NCBI GenBank assembly: GCA_963839525.1
Contig: CAWIVJ010000005.1
Span: 434,001-498,000, forward strand
Direction: 5' to 3'
Source of the DNA: CAWIVJ01 sp963839525
Lineage (GTDB): Bacteria > Cyanobacteriota > Vampirovibrionia > Gastranaerophilales > Gastranaerophilaceae
Length of the DNA stretch: 64,000 bases
Shown in pieces: positions 54,520-64,000 of this stretch. A model generated the notes under the pieces. It saw only the letters and a list, made by a program, of their open reading frames with translations. It was not told the origin of the DNA and did no database searches. Position numbers and translations under genes: made by a program. Position 1 is the stretch's first letter. Each line of letters begins with the position of its first letter.

Positions 54520-57054
54520 ATGGGAAAAGAAGAGCTTGTAAAAACTTTTGACAAAAAAGATTTAATTAAAATAATTAATGAAGATTTGGATGATGCAAAA
54601 TTATCATCTGCAGATTTTACCGATGAACATACAAAAAAACGGGCTTTTATTAATGTCCTCGGTGCAAGATTGGCGATGAAAATGCTTTTTTCACAAAAGA
54701 TTGAAGCAAATAATGTTTACAGCCTTTATACTCTTCATAGTGTTCTTGAAGAACTTGATATCGCAGATATTTATTTTAATGATTTAAAAATAGATGTTCG
54801 ATTGGTTTTTAATAAAGAAGAAATATTTATTCCTAAGTCTCACTTTGAATATAATTTATTACCGGATCTTTATTTTGCCTTAGAATTAAGCAAAGATTTT
54901 TCTAATGCAACATTTCTTGGTCTCTTTGAGCCTAAAGACTTAAATAAAGATAACTCAAATAAAGATTTTTATTTTTATGAATATGAAAAATTACAAAAAC
55001 CTGATAAACTTAAAAAATTTCTTAGTGATTTTGTAAAAACTAATATTAAAGACTTATCCCAAGGACTTCAAGAAGATATTGAAGATCTGTTTTTATCTTT
55101 AGTTGATAAAGAAATATCTAAAAAAGACAAACATCTCTTATTAAACAATTTAGCAAACAGCTTTGAATTAAGGGAAAAAATGGTAGAGTTTGAAAATTTT
55201 GAAATTATATCAAAAGAAATTGCAAAAAACGACGATATTTTAAATGATGATGTACTAAGTATTATAGGTGCTCAACAAGTATTTGAAGATGACAATATAA
55301 GTCCCTATGAAACCACCTTTAAATCAAAAGTTATAGAAGAAGTTCTTCTGGAAGATTCTATAGCTCCTATTATAGAAAATGAAATCCTGCCTGAAATTCA
55401 AGCCGGTGAAGAAATTTTTAATGATTTCCTTGATGAAAATATTTCGGCTGACGAAAATAAAGCTATTCAAGAAGAAGAATCTGAGGCAGTAACCATAGCA
55501 ACAGAGGAAGAAGAACTGGAAATTATAAATGACTTACCCGAGTTTGAAGAAGATTTAAATTTAGAAGATTTAACTGAAAAAGAACCCGATTTTACCGAAG
55601 AACTTGACTTATCGACCAATGATGAAAAACGGGAAGAAACTCTTGATTTATCGAATATAGAAACCCAAAATCATCTTAATGAAAATTTAGAAACATCACA
55701 GGAAGAAGAATTATTTGAATTACCTGAATTAAATATTGATTTTGATGATTTAGAAGAAGGTGAACCTAAATCTAAAATTAAAGAAAAATATTTTGGTAAC
55801 TTAGAAGTAAAAGATGATAAACCTCAGGTTGAAAATCAAGAAAATGTTTTAGATTTAGATTCTCTTGATTCCAATGCATTAAATGAAGAAGAGCCTATTT
55901 ATCAAGAATCATTTGATGAAGAAAAAAGTTCTTTAGAATCCTTTATTGCTCAAAATGAAGAACTTAATCAAAATTTTACCAAAGATTTTTCACAAGAAGA
56001 AAAAAACGAACCAGAATTTGTTAAAAATGAAATGGATGAAAAATTAGAAAACGAAGTTAAGGATAAAACTATTAAAGAAAATTCAGAGGCTTTAATTGCA
56101 GAAGTTGACGAATTATTAAAAAATGCGGATTTATCCGATAACCAAAAAAAATATTTAGAAGAAACATTAAGTTCTTTTGAAGAAAAAGAAGAAAATATTG
56201 AAGTCCATTCGCAAGAAAGTTCGAAAGTTTCTTATCAAACAGAAGTTTCTAATGAACCTGAAAAGACCTTTGAGACATTTTCTGATATTCCAGAAATTAA
56301 AGAAGATAATGATCCATTGCAAGTTTTATTTAAGAAAGAAGGAATTTCAGATGATATCAGCTCCGATAATCCAAATCAGGAAAAACCGGTATTGCCTTCT
56401 ATAAGCAAAGATAAAAAAATGATTATAGCTGCATCTGCAGCAAGTGTAGTCCTTGTTTCTTTTGTAATCGGAGGAACTCTTCTAAACAGTAATAAAAACA
56501 GAATAGAACAAATTCCAAATCCTTCGCCTCCTGCTCGAATAGCGACTGAAGATCAAATATTCCCGGAAAATATTTCAGATACAGATCAAGCACCTAACGA
56601 ACAATCTCAGATTTTGCCCGAACAACATATGAATACATCAGAAGAGCAAATAGATATGTCAGGCAGGGATATGGGTAAAGCTGTTTCAGATGCATTTGTA
56701 TCCGAGCCGATTAATGCAGAAATTTCAAAAATTGCCTGGGAAGTTCCTGAAGAATTTGTTTATAATGACGGATTCAGAAAATACCTTCAAATTGCAGGCA
56801 AAAACTTAAAATTAAATCTACAAAATAATTTATTGCTAGCTACAGAAATGGCTTATTCAAATAAAGTTGTAGTTAACTTAAATATCTCTCCAAACGGGGC
56901 TTTACAATCACAAAACATAGTAAGCTCCAGCAAGTCAAAACAAATTGATAAAATAGTGTTACAAAGTGTTAAAGAAACTTTGATGTATCTTAAAATGCCC
57001 TCCAGTGAACTCAATGGAAGCTCTATAAATGCGACTCTTATCATTAATTTTTAA
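54520..57054 (+). CDS. Giant acidic single-span membrane protein with TonB-like C-terminus
   Basis: 844 residues. N-terminal about 200 residues form a globular helical part (KDLIKIINEDLDDAKLSS...). Residues about 200-620 are extremely rich in Glu/Asp with repeats of EE, EDLNLEDL and similar, presumably disordered. A TM helix lies at about 634-656 (MIIAASAASVVLVSFVIGG). The C-terminal 95 residues (KVVVNLNISPNGALQSQNIV ... INATLIINF) have the TonB_C beta-strand pattern. No signal peptide, so the acidic part is cytoplasmic and the TonB-like part periplasmic, an unusual topology. AAAAGG before ATG 54520. Confidence 0.68.
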   Translation: MGKEELVKTFDKKDLIKIINEDLDDAKLSSADFTDEHTKKRAFINVLGARLAMKMLFSQKIEANNVYSLYTLHSVLEELDIADIYFNDLKIDVRLVFNKEEIFIPKSHFEYNLLPDLYFALELSKDFSNATFLGLFEPKDLNKDNSNKDFYFYEYEKLQKPDKLKKFLSDFVKTNIKDLSQGLQEDIEDLFLSLVDKEISKKDKHLLLNNLANSFELREKMVEFENFEIISKEIAKNDDILNDDVLSIIGAQQVFEDDNISPYETTFKSKVIEEVLLEDSIAPIIENEILPEIQAGEEIFNDFLDENISADENKAIQEEESEAVTIATEEEELEIINDLPEFEEDLNLEDLTEKEPDFTEELDLSTNDEKREETLDLSNIETQNHLNENLETSQEEELFELPELNIDFDDLEEGEPKSKIKEKYFGNLEVKDDKPQVENQENVLDLDSLDSNALNEEEPIYQESFDEEKSSLESFIAQNEELNQNFTKDFSQEEKNEPEFVKNEMDEKLENEVKDKTIKENSEALIAEVDELLKNADLSDNQKKYLEETLSSFEEKEENIEVHSQESSKVSYQTEVSNEPEKTFETFSDIPEIKEDNDPLQVLFKKEGISDDISSDNPNQEKPVLPSISKDKKMIIAASAASVVLVSFVIGGTLLNSNKNRIEQIPNPSPPARIATEDQIFPENISDTDQAPNEQSQILPEQHMNTSEEQIDMSGRDMGKAVSDAFVSEPINAEISKIAWEVPEEFVYNDGFRKYLQIAGKNLKLNLQNNLLLATEMAYSNKVVVNLNISPNGALQSQNIVSSSKSKQIDKIVLQSVKETLMYLKMPSSELNGSSINATLIINF

Positions 57055-57066
57055 ATATGATATAAT
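57038..57066 (+). promoter_or_regulatory. Promoter of the sigma-factor gene
   Basis: TTATCA (57038-57043), 17-bp spacer, TATAAT (57061-57066), overlapping the end of the preceding gene; leader of about 32 bases to the GTG start. Confidence 0.6.
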
Positions 57067-57104
57067 TATATTGGAGTATTTGTATCATTCGGAAAGATTA
57101 ATAA

Positions 57105-57686
57105 GTGGAAGCAACATTAGAACAAAAAAAAGTTGATTTAATAAAAAAAATAATTATTTCTGATAAAAAATATACAAGCAATGAAGATTTGTTTGAAGAT
57201 TTTTTTAATGAGACTTACAAACGTTCGTTTTTAATACTAAAAACTATTAAAAACGAATCTTCTCTTGAAACTTATTTGAGAAAAGTAGTAAGTACTTCTA
57301 TAATAAATGTGTTAAAAACTTCAGGCAGAATTAGACGAACTCAAGAAGGTTTTATTCCTGTAGAAGAAAAATCTCTTGATGATTTTGTTTCACCCGCTAA
57401 AAATAAGTATTCTAATGTACATATAAACTATGATATAGTAGATTTAAGCGATGGTCCTGAAGAAGTTATAATTAAAAAAGAAATTCAACAAAAGTTATTT
57501 GATGCCGTATCTATTGCTCACAGCAATAATCCAACAAAACAATACATGGAATTATACCAACTTCGCTACGTTAAAGGACTGAAACAAAAACAAATTGCTC
57601 AAGAGCTTAATTTATCACAAAGTGAAGTTTCAAAACGTTTATTGGAGCTCATGGAAGAAGTTAAAGCTGCATTCAATAATAACTGA
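57105..57686 (+). CDS. Sigma-70-family RNA polymerase sigma factor
   Basis: 193 residues, GTG start with GGAAAG upstream. The N-terminal part (NEDLFEDFFNETYKRSFLILK) corresponds to region 2 in a divergent form. The C-terminal part (YQLRYVKGLKQKQIAQELNL..SQSEVSKRLLELM) is a clear region-4 helix-turn-helix. Size fits ECF-type factors or sigma-like regulators. No anti-sigma factor is adjacent unless the preceding membrane protein plays that role. Confidence 0.8.
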   Translation: MEATLEQKKVDLIKKIIISDKKYTSNEDLFEDFFNETYKRSFLILKTIKNESSLETYLRKVVSTSIINVLKTSGRIRRTQEGFIPVEEKSLDDFVSPAKNKYSNVHINYDIVDLSDGPEEVIIKKEIQQKLFDAVSIAHSNNPTKQYMELYQLRYVKGLKQKQIAQELNLSQSEVSKRLLELMEEVKAAFNNN

Positions 57687-57702
57687 TGGTGTGGTTAAAA
57701 TT

Positions 57703-60700
57703 ATGAGATGTCCAAAGTGTAAAGAACAAATACCTGAAAAAACTTTAAAGTGTAATCACTGCAGTGCAAAAATTGCTACATTTTGTAAAAAATGTAATGC
57801 TTATAATTCAATTTACAACCTGAATTGCGTTAACTGCAATAATGAACTTCTCAAAATTTGTCCCTCTTGCAAAGCTGTAAATTTTCCAAATGTTGCCGAA
57901 TGCAGAAAATGCGGAAATAAGTTTTTATCTGATGAAAAAATTAAAAAAGACATAAGCGAAGAAATAGAGAAAAAAGAGGTAAAAGCTGAAGAAATCGACA
58001 TGGAACAGGTCCCAGAAAAGCCTAAAGAAGAAGTAATTGAACCTTTAAATTTAAATTACAGTCATGAATTACATTCTCAACAGAAAGCAAAAGAAATTCT
58101 GGTTAAAAGCCTTTTAGATGATAGCAAAAAAGTAATATCTTTAAGCGGACAAAAAGGGATTGGAAAAACAATTGTATTAAAATCCTCAATGCAAGAACTT
58201 AAAAAAAGCGGAATAATCTGGCTTTCAGGGGAATGCTCCGCTATAACCCAACTTAGCCCCTGCGGACTTATTCAAGATATTTTGCTTACACTTTTCAATG
58301 TTCCAAACTTTTGCATTGATAATTTAAAACTTAAAAAAGAATCACAAAAGTTTTTTCAATCAGAATTCCCTATTTTAACAAATGAAGAAATTTTTAATCT
58401 TTTAAACCTTTTATATCCTACAAGTACTGATTTTTTTGAAAATATCTTAAAAAACAAAGCAAAAACTTTTATTCTGCTTAAAAAAATCTTTAAAACAATA
58501 ATTGAAAATAATAAAACTATTTTTGTTATTGAAAATTTCGATTTTATTGACGGATTTTCTTACGAATTTTTGCACAGTTTATTGAATTCCGAATTCAATG
58601 CAAAATCATTAAAATTTTTACTTACATATGACGAAATAAGACCTGTCAGAGGCTATTTATACAATAATAAATTAAATGACAATGAATATTTTGATATTTT
58701 ACTAAGTTCTTTTGATAAAGCTCAGATGAATTCTTTCATTGAACAATTTTTTTCGCAGGAAAAATGTCCTAACTCTATTAAAGAACAACTATTCAAACTT
58801 TCCGGAGGAAACCCTGCAACTCTGGAACAATTCGTAAACCTTTTAAATGATTTTAAAACCGTAAATAATTCCTTTGATATAAAATTTCCAACAACACTTC
58901 ACAGTGCATTAAAAATGCGGTTGGATTTTCTTAAAGAAAATCCAACCGCATATAAAACATTATCCTTAGCAGCAATTCAGGGCATAAAATTTTCTCCCCT
59001 AATGATTAATATGATTCTTAAAATTGAAGAAAATGAATTTACAGAGATATTAAATCTTTTACAAAACATTAACTTTATAATTCCTATCAATGAAAACTTT
59101 TATACTTTTAAAAATTCTGCTCTTTGGGCAGGAATTTTTGAATATGTAAAACAAGATGAAAATTTTGAAGCTTTTAACCAAAATTTATTTGGCATTTATT
59201 CAACTTATACTTTATCTTCAAATTCAATGCTTGCAATAATAGCTCAAAATATAAACCAAAATTTAAGTGCTTTAAATTTTTGGACAGATAATACTAAACT
59301 GGCTTCATATATAGGTGATACAAATCTATACGCAATATCCCAAAAACAATCTTTAATTTTGGTTGACAAATTAGAAAATATTGACAGTTCTATTGTAAAA
59401 AACAATATTTATGAAAGATTAGGAAAATTATTATCAAATTCAAATTCAAAAGAAGCAATAGAGTATCTGCCAAATGCAATACTAAATGCAAAAAATCTGG
59501 GTAATATTTTAAAAGAAATTGAGCTTATGGGTTATTTGGCAAATTGTTGTATAAATCTAGGAAATTACTATGGAACAATTGAATGCATAAACTCTGTAAT
59601 CGAAAAACTTGACAGCAGCTTAGATCTTGAAATAGCAATGCTTAAATCAAGAAAGCTTAATGCTCTTTTAAATATAGGAAACAGCGGAGAGATAATTAAC
59701 CTTGCAGATAATGAAATTTTACCGGTATTCGATAAATACATAAATGCAAAACCGCATAAAAATATTTCTATAAAATCTTTATATAAAGCATGGCTGCAAA
59801 CTTATTTAATTCTGGCAAATGCTCTTGTTTTTCAGGGAAATAACCGTTCTTTTGAAGTCTTATCAACTTTATTTGACATTTTGCAGAAAAATAATTTTGA
59901 TAATAAACTATTCATTTGCAAAACCAAACTTGCTCTTGCTTTTGCAAATACAATGAAAGGAGACATTGAAGCTTCTGAAAAAATTCTTGAAGAAATTATT
60001 AAAATTTACAAAACAGATATTATGGACAATGAGGCAATTTCCCGATGGAATTTAATAAATATATTAAATAATTTTATCCACAAAAAATACAGCGGTTTAA
60101 AAGAAGAATTATTCCAGGTTGTTACCTTTGCAAATAATATTAATGATAATTTTACTAAAAATATATTAAAAACACTCCTTGGAAAATTATTTAAAGACGA
60201 AGAAAATGCTAAACGTGCTCTGGAAATTTACAGCGAACAAATAGCTTATTTTTCAAAAGAAAAAAATGCTATAGGAGCTCTTTTAAGCTGGTACCTAATA
60301 GCCGAAGCCAAGTTAATAGTTGAAGGACCTGAAAAATCGCTTGAGGTATCCCTGAAAGCTTTAGATGTAGCTCAAAATCCTAAAATAAACAATTATTTAT
60401 TTATAATTCTATATAATAAAATTGTTGCTGAAGCCTATATGGCTCAAAGCGAATATGAATTGGCAAAAGTACATATAGAAAAAGCCATATTGATAGCAAG
60501 AAAATTTGAATTATTAAATATACTGGCGGGTCTCTACCTATTATATGGGAAATACCTTCAAGATATTTCTATTATAAAAACTGAGGCTCGGCAAGATTAT
60601 GTTTCAGGAGCTTTAAAAATGTATAAAAAAGCTGCTCTAATATCGCAGGGCATAAAAAATAATTATCTTATTACAAAAGTTGAAAAATCGAAAAATGTTT

Positions 60701-60747
60701 TAAAATCTTTTTGCCAATTAAATGGAATAACTTTAAAAGAAGATTAA
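57703..60747 (+). CDS. Zinc-ribbon STAND ATPase with TPR repeats
   Basis: 1014 residues. N-terminal double zinc ribbons (CPKC..CNHC, CKKC..CVNC, CPSC..CRKC) are followed by a Lys/Glu linker. An AAA/STAND NTPase follows with Walker A GQKGIGKT at 149-156 and Walker B IFVIENFDF around 272-280. The last 600 residues are helical with TPR-like repeats. The layout resembles the MalT/AfsR or adenylate-cyclase-associated ATPases; here no output HTH or cyclase domain is seen. ATG at 57703 is chosen because it begins the zinc ribbon; the earlier frame overlaps the sigma gene. Probably a signalling scaffold in one unit with the sigma factor. Confidence 0.78.
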   Translation: MRCPKCKEQIPEKTLKCNHCSAKIATFCKKCNAYNSIYNLNCVNCNNELLKICPSCKAVNFPNVAECRKCGNKFLSDEKIKKDISEEIEKKEVKAEEIDMEQVPEKPKEEVIEPLNLNYSHELHSQQKAKEILVKSLLDDSKKVISLSGQKGIGKTIVLKSSMQELKKSGIIWLSGECSAITQLSPCGLIQDILLTLFNVPNFCIDNLKLKKESQKFFQSEFPILTNEEIFNLLNLLYPTSTDFFENILKNKAKTFILLKKIFKTIIENNKTIFVIENFDFIDGFSYEFLHSLLNSEFNAKSLKFLLTYDEIRPVRGYLYNNKLNDNEYFDILLSSFDKAQMNSFIEQFFSQEKCPNSIKEQLFKLSGGNPATLEQFVNLLNDFKTVNNSFDIKFPTTLHSALKMRLDFLKENPTAYKTLSLAAIQGIKFSPLMINMILKIEENEFTEILNLLQNINFIIPINENFYTFKNSALWAGIFEYVKQDENFEAFNQNLFGIYSTYTLSSNSMLAIIAQNINQNLSALNFWTDNTKLASYIGDTNLYAISQKQSLILVDKLENIDSSIVKNNIYERLGKLLSNSNSKEAIEYLPNAILNAKNLGNILKEIELMGYLANCCINLGNYYGTIECINSVIEKLDSSLDLEIAMLKSRKLNALLNIGNSGEIINLADNEILPVFDKYINAKPHKNISIKSLYKAWLQTYLILANALVFQGNNRSFEVLSTLFDILQKNNFDNKLFICKTKLALAFANTMKGDIEASEKILEEIIKIYKTDIMDNEAISRWNLINILNNFIHKKYSGLKEELFQVVTFANNINDNFTKNILKTLLGKLFKDEENAKRALEIYSEQIAYFSKEKNAIGALLSWYLIAEAKLIVEGPEKSLEVSLKALDVAQNPKINNYLFIILYNKIVAEAYMAQSEYELAKVHIEKAILIARKFELLNILAGLYLLYGKYLQDISIIKTEARQDYVSGALKMYKKAALISQGIKNNYLITKVEKSKNVLKSFCQLNGITLKED

Positions 60748-60762
60748 ACAAAAAATTTAAAT

Positions 60763-61137
60763 CTATGCGACCTGAAAATTATCCATTAAAGATAACTTAA
60801 CTTTACCGGCTTCAGGATTCATTAACTCAATAATTATCTGATTAATTCCCTCTTTCAAGCATCTTGCACCTTTTAAAATTAAAGTTCCTTCTTGACCTAG
60901 TCTAAAACCGATAGGATTTTCTTCAGAAACTGATTCAGCAGAAATTTCTGTTCCTTGAGTAATAAATTTTACTTTATCTGCACTAAAAACAGCATCGTTA
61001 ATTTTAACAAAGTTAAATCCGCTTATAAATCCCGGTCCTAAAACATTTTTTAAATCAAAACACACCCCTTCTTCTGTTTGCTTTAACGAACCTTTTTTGT
61101 AGATACGTTTAATCAAAAACTCGGGTAAAATGCTCAT
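60763..61137 (-). CDS. Small beta-rich protein downstream of the GH35 gene
   Basis: 124 residues, all beta by pattern: EFLIKRIYKKGSLKQTEEGVCFDLKNVLGPG at the start and alternating strands to the end. It resembles small proteins of the DUF6379/C-glycoside deglycosidase beta-subunit-like group, from memory and not verified. AAGGAG before ATG; 33 bases after the GH35 stop, so the two are likely one operon and it may be an accessory or binding module. Confidence 0.6.
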   Translation of the reverse strand: MSILPEFLIKRIYKKGSLKQTEEGVCFDLKNVLGPGFISGFNFVKINDAVFSADKVKFITQGTEISAESVSEENPIGFRLGQEGTLILKGARCLKEGINQIIIELMNPEAGKVKLSLMDNFQVA

Positions 61138-61170
61138 AAAATGCTCCTTAACTTTAACCAGCCGGATTTC

Positions 61171-63585
61171 TTAATATAATTGGTGAACTTTTTCATCACC
61201 TACTTGTATTATAACATGTCTTAACTCATTTTTAAAGCCCCATGGGGTTTTTATGTTTGTTTCACGTTCCCAAATTACTATATCAAGGGTATTTTGAGCC
61301 TTTAAAAATGTATTAATCAAGAAAAATTTTTCTTGCAAAGACTTATCCATGCTATTTTTTAAATATCTTCCGATTTTAATCCCGTTTAAAAATATTGTAG
61401 CTCTGTCATAAGGAAACTTTTCCATTGATAAATACAGGGATTTAACAACATTTTCTTTAAATTCTACATCAAAACTTGTTGAAAGCTTTACCAGGTAAGG
61501 GCTTTCACTTTCAGTGCCTGAAAGTGAAAGCCCTTCTTTTACATAAAATTTAATATCACATTCAGGTTTTACACTAAATTCAACAAGACCTCTGGGATTA
61601 TTTGTTTCTCCTGAAAAGCCCTTATCAAAACCTAAATTTTGAACCAAAATTGTTAATTCACTGTTTTCTTTGTTTAGAATATTCTCATCAAGCGGAATTG
61701 AAATAGTTTCTTCAATCTGCTGAAGTTTTTCATATTTATAACTGTTTCTGTTTAAAACTTCTTTTCCATTGATATAAACCGCAAACAAATGTCTTGCGCT
61801 TAAGGTAATTTCTTCTAAAAAATTCGGAATTTCAGCTTTATACCAGATAAATTCATCATACATTCCTACAGAAAGAATATCTAAATCACCCGAAATTTTT
61901 TCCCAATTACGGTAATCATAATCTTTATCTATTTCCGGTGAACAAAAACTAATTTCAAAATCTTTTAATTCAAGCAGCTTTGGCTTTTCCTGAAACTTAA
62001 AATATTTTTTAGAAAACCCGTTTTTAAGGTCAAAATAAGCAACCTCCGTTGTTTTTGAAAGAGCAATCCTGCCATTAGAATAAACAAAATCCGCATTAAA
62101 AATTACTTTATCATCTATAATCCAAGTTTTGTTTGCAAGTTCACGAGAAATAAACACAAATTGTGTTGTTTTCCCGTCTTTTTCATATTTTAAATTATCA
62201 TAATCTTTTTTACTGCCCGAAATTAATATTTTTTCACCACTAGCATTAATAACTTTAATGTTTGCTTTTTCATCCGCAATCATAAATAAAACTTCGTCAT
62301 TTTCATTTTTAAGGCGAGCAAAAATGTCTACATCTGAAAACTCCATTTTACAGGCCTTTAATTGAAATTTTTCAGGAATTATTTTCATATCGTAAGAGCG
62401 AAAAATAAAAGGAGAAGAATAAAGAGAAATTTTTGCATCAGTTGGTTGCATATTTCTAACAAAAAGCCAATTACAATTATTATTGTAATCTTTGCGTTTT
62501 ACTGCATAAATATTTTCACCTAAATCTAAATTCTCCCGCTCACCGGTATTATCTAAACCAAAGGACTGAAGGAAATAATTTATCTCTTTAGCTTTATAAA
62601 AATTAGGATGAATATTCCCAAATTCATCTATTCCTGCACAAAACTCATAACTTGTATAGACTTCATCACATGCTAAATCATTCCAGGAAGTTCCACCTAC
62701 TGCCATATAGTGGTTAAACATCGTACAACCCTGCGATATTGCTGTTTTAGTCATTATATTTATGTGCTCATCGCCAAGTGCCTTACGCATAACCTTGTAA
62801 CCTACACCATCCCACTTGTCAAACCATCCTGCTTGCATTTCTGCAACAAAAATAGGAGCATCTTCTTTAGCTGAGCGAACCATATCCTCAAGATTATCAA
62901 TTATATCAAAACAAAAATGATCTTGTTTCCAATTTTGGTTAGGATTTATGTAAGGATAAATATCACAAGCATAAATATCTACGACCTCAGCCCAGAGACC
63001 TGCATTATAAGCATCATTATGGAAAATAGGACAAGTAATTCCTCTTTTTCGTGCCATTTGGTAAAGCTCCTGCATATATTGCTCTTCCATTTCATCCGTC
63101 GCATATTCATTTTCTATTTGAAACGCGATTACATTATCAAAATCTTTTATAACAGATATAATTTGATCATACCATTGAGAGACAAATGTCATGTATTCAG
63201 GCGAATAATAATATTGCGAGCCTATTCTGTTTCTGGGAATTACGTTTTTATTCTTTAAAAGCCAAAAAGGAAGCCCACCGGCATTCACTTCTGCATTAAT
63301 AAAAGGTCCCGGACGCGCAATTACAAAAAGTCCGATTTCTTTTGCAACTTCAAGGACTTTCCTGACATTTTTAATTCCTTCAAAATCATATTCTCCTTCG
63401 GATTTTGAATGATAATTCCAATTAAAATAAATATCAACCGTATTGTAACCGGCTGCTTTCAGCTTCATGAACCTGTCTTTTGCAAGTTCTGCACCGGGTG
63501 TTCTAAAATAATGAAAAGCACCGCTCCTTATAAATACTCTTTTATCATCAACTATTAAAGAATTTTTATCAAAAGTAATTTTCAT
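61171..63585 (-). CDS. Glycoside hydrolase family 35 beta-galactosidase
   Basis: 804 residues. The catalytic barrel contains RPGPFINAEVNAGGLPFWLL, FQIENEYA (acid/base Glu) and FVAEMQAGWFDKWDG (nucleophile Glu), the GH35 order. About 400 residues of beta domains follow. No signal peptide, so it acts in the cytoplasm on imported beta-galactosides; galE at 22950 could use the product. ATG at 63583-63585; a TTG five codons earlier is the only alternative. Confidence 0.9.
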   Translation of the reverse strand: MKITFDKNSLIVDDKRVFIRSGAFHYFRTPGAELAKDRFMKLKAAGYNTVDIYFNWNYHSKSEGEYDFEGIKNVRKVLEVAKEIGLFVIARPGPFINAEVNAGGLPFWLLKNKNVIPRNRIGSQYYYSPEYMTFVSQWYDQIISVIKDFDNVIAFQIENEYATDEMEEQYMQELYQMARKRGITCPIFHNDAYNAGLWAEVVDIYACDIYPYINPNQNWKQDHFCFDIIDNLEDMVRSAKEDAPIFVAEMQAGWFDKWDGVGYKVMRKALGDEHINIMTKTAISQGCTMFNHYMAVGGTSWNDLACDEVYTSYEFCAGIDEFGNIHPNFYKAKEINYFLQSFGLDNTGERENLDLGENIYAVKRKDYNNNCNWLFVRNMQPTDAKISLYSSPFIFRSYDMKIIPEKFQLKACKMEFSDVDIFARLKNENDEVLFMIADEKANIKVINASGEKILISGSKKDYDNLKYEKDGKTTQFVFISRELANKTWIIDDKVIFNADFVYSNGRIALSKTTEVAYFDLKNGFSKKYFKFQEKPKLLELKDFEISFCSPEIDKDYDYRNWEKISGDLDILSVGMYDEFIWYKAEIPNFLEEITLSARHLFAVYINGKEVLNRNSYKYEKLQQIEETISIPLDENILNKENSELTILVQNLGFDKGFSGETNNPRGLVEFSVKPECDIKFYVKEGLSLSGTESESPYLVKLSTSFDVEFKENVVKSLYLSMEKFPYDRATIFLNGIKIGRYLKNSMDKSLQEKFFLINTFLKAQNTLDIVIWERETNIKTPWGFKNELRHVIIQVGDEKVHQLY

Positions 63586-63654
63586 TAAACCATTTTCCAA
63601 TAATTCTGTGCTTTTGGCAAATTTGTAAAGAGGTAAGAATATTTAAACAAAAGA

Positions 63655-63677
63655 AGGCCTGGCGTATTTGCCCGACC
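63655..63677 (-). terminator. Terminator of the minus-strand gene at 63843
   Basis: GGTCGGGC / GCCAGGCC with a 6-base loop and one mismatch, followed on the minus strand by TTCTTTTGTTT. Confidence 0.6.
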
Positions 63678-63842
63678 TCTAAAAATTCTAATTTTATTCT
63701 AAAACATTATATACAATTAAATTGGAAGACAAGGGAGGGAGGATTAAGAGATATTTTATAAGGAATATTTTTCAGGAATAAATTTTGCAGGAAGAACTGG
63801 TGTACAAGTCACACTTATTTTAGGGTGTACTACCCCTAAGAC

Positions 63843-64000
63843 CTAAGATTCGAGGGTTGCAGCTTTTCTGTATTGTGCACTCATCGCATTGATTGAAGAA
63901 CAAGCAGCTTTTAATTTTTGATTTAAAGCAAACATATTTCTGCTTACAGATGAATAATCATTCATAGCTGTCATCATTTTTTCAGGTTGAACCATTGATA
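63843..64000 (-). CDS. 3' end of an unknown helical protein gene
   Basis: A minus-strand frame open from the window edge to TAG at 63843-63845 encodes about 51 residues ending KLKAACSSINAMSAQYRKAA plus TLES. A Met at 63993-63995 could even be the start of a 50-residue protein. Helical, Ser/Met/Ala-rich; too little is visible to name it. Confidence 0.5.
   Translation of the reverse strand, partial: SMVQPEKMMTAMNDYSSVSRNMFALNQKLKAACSSINAMSAQYRKAATLES

Noticed and set aside
1..64000. CRISPR arrays, intact transposases, rRNA genes
   Set aside because: No regularly spaced identical repeats, no transposase motifs and no rRNA sequence were found on reading through.

Overview
The window is a low-GC, Gram-negative-type bacterial chromosome segment. 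It most resembles a non-photosynthetic relative of cyanobacteria (Melainabacteria/Vampirovibrionia, gut Gastranaerophilales-like). Reasons: strong AT bias with Shine-Dalgarno starts; a tmRNA whose tag frame reads SNIVDATNAFARNSELAAA, with the NIV..FAR pattern known from cyanobacterial tags; a GH57/DUF3536 protein; Rex, SecD/SecF, signal peptidase II and type IV pilus genes together; and many predicted secreted proteins or lipoproteins. The taxonomic placement is inference.

Layout. 1-9 kb: mutL 3' end, recN, nadK, a coiled-coil/Ala-Gly-rich protein behind palindromic repeats, rex, pgi, glyoxalase, then an ispF/HAD/Nudix cluster. 9-12.5 kb: tmk and the transcription/translation block rpmG-tRNA-Trp-secE-nusG-rplK-rplA. 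13-19.6 kb: a type IV pilus/type II secretion operon (PilP/GspC-like, pilQ, pilB, pilC, small protein) in which pilQ is broken by several frameshifts. 19.8-31 kb: GH57 enzyme, galE, dCMP deaminase, a FliI/YscN ATPase without other export genes, PQ-loop protein, lspA, an RluD-type synthase, gltX. 31-41.6 kb: a ROK-like kinase between inverted repeats, an O-acetylhomoserine sulfhydrylase-type enzyme, anmK, a divergent PurD-like ATP-grasp protein, ferredoxin, a GT39-type glycosyltransferase, a metallophosphoesterase.

41.7-49 kb is the most unusual part. ssrA (tmRNA) is followed by repeated copies of its own 3' end, the signature of serial integration at the tmRNA gene. The first segment holds a shredded cGAS/DncV-like nucleotidyltransferase gene overlapping a frameshifted SLATT two-membrane-helix effector gene, a decayed antiviral (CBASS-like) pair. 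The second holds an intact, tightly overlapping four-gene operon for exported proteins of unknown function (TPR protein, long coiled-coil protein, periplasmic protein, lipoprotein) with its own promoter. No integrase is left.

49-64 kb: rpmB, dapA, secD, secF, an MFS transporter, then an unusual trio: a giant acidic membrane protein with a TonB-like C-terminus, a sigma-70-like factor with its own promoter, and a zinc-ribbon/STAND-ATPase/TPR protein. A GH35 beta-galactosidase with a small beta-rich partner and the 3' end of one more gene close the window.

The best candidates for something undescribed are the ssrA island (repeat architecture plus envelope operon) and the TonB-like/sigma/STAND trio. 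No CRISPR array, rRNA operon, intact transposase or prophage was seen.
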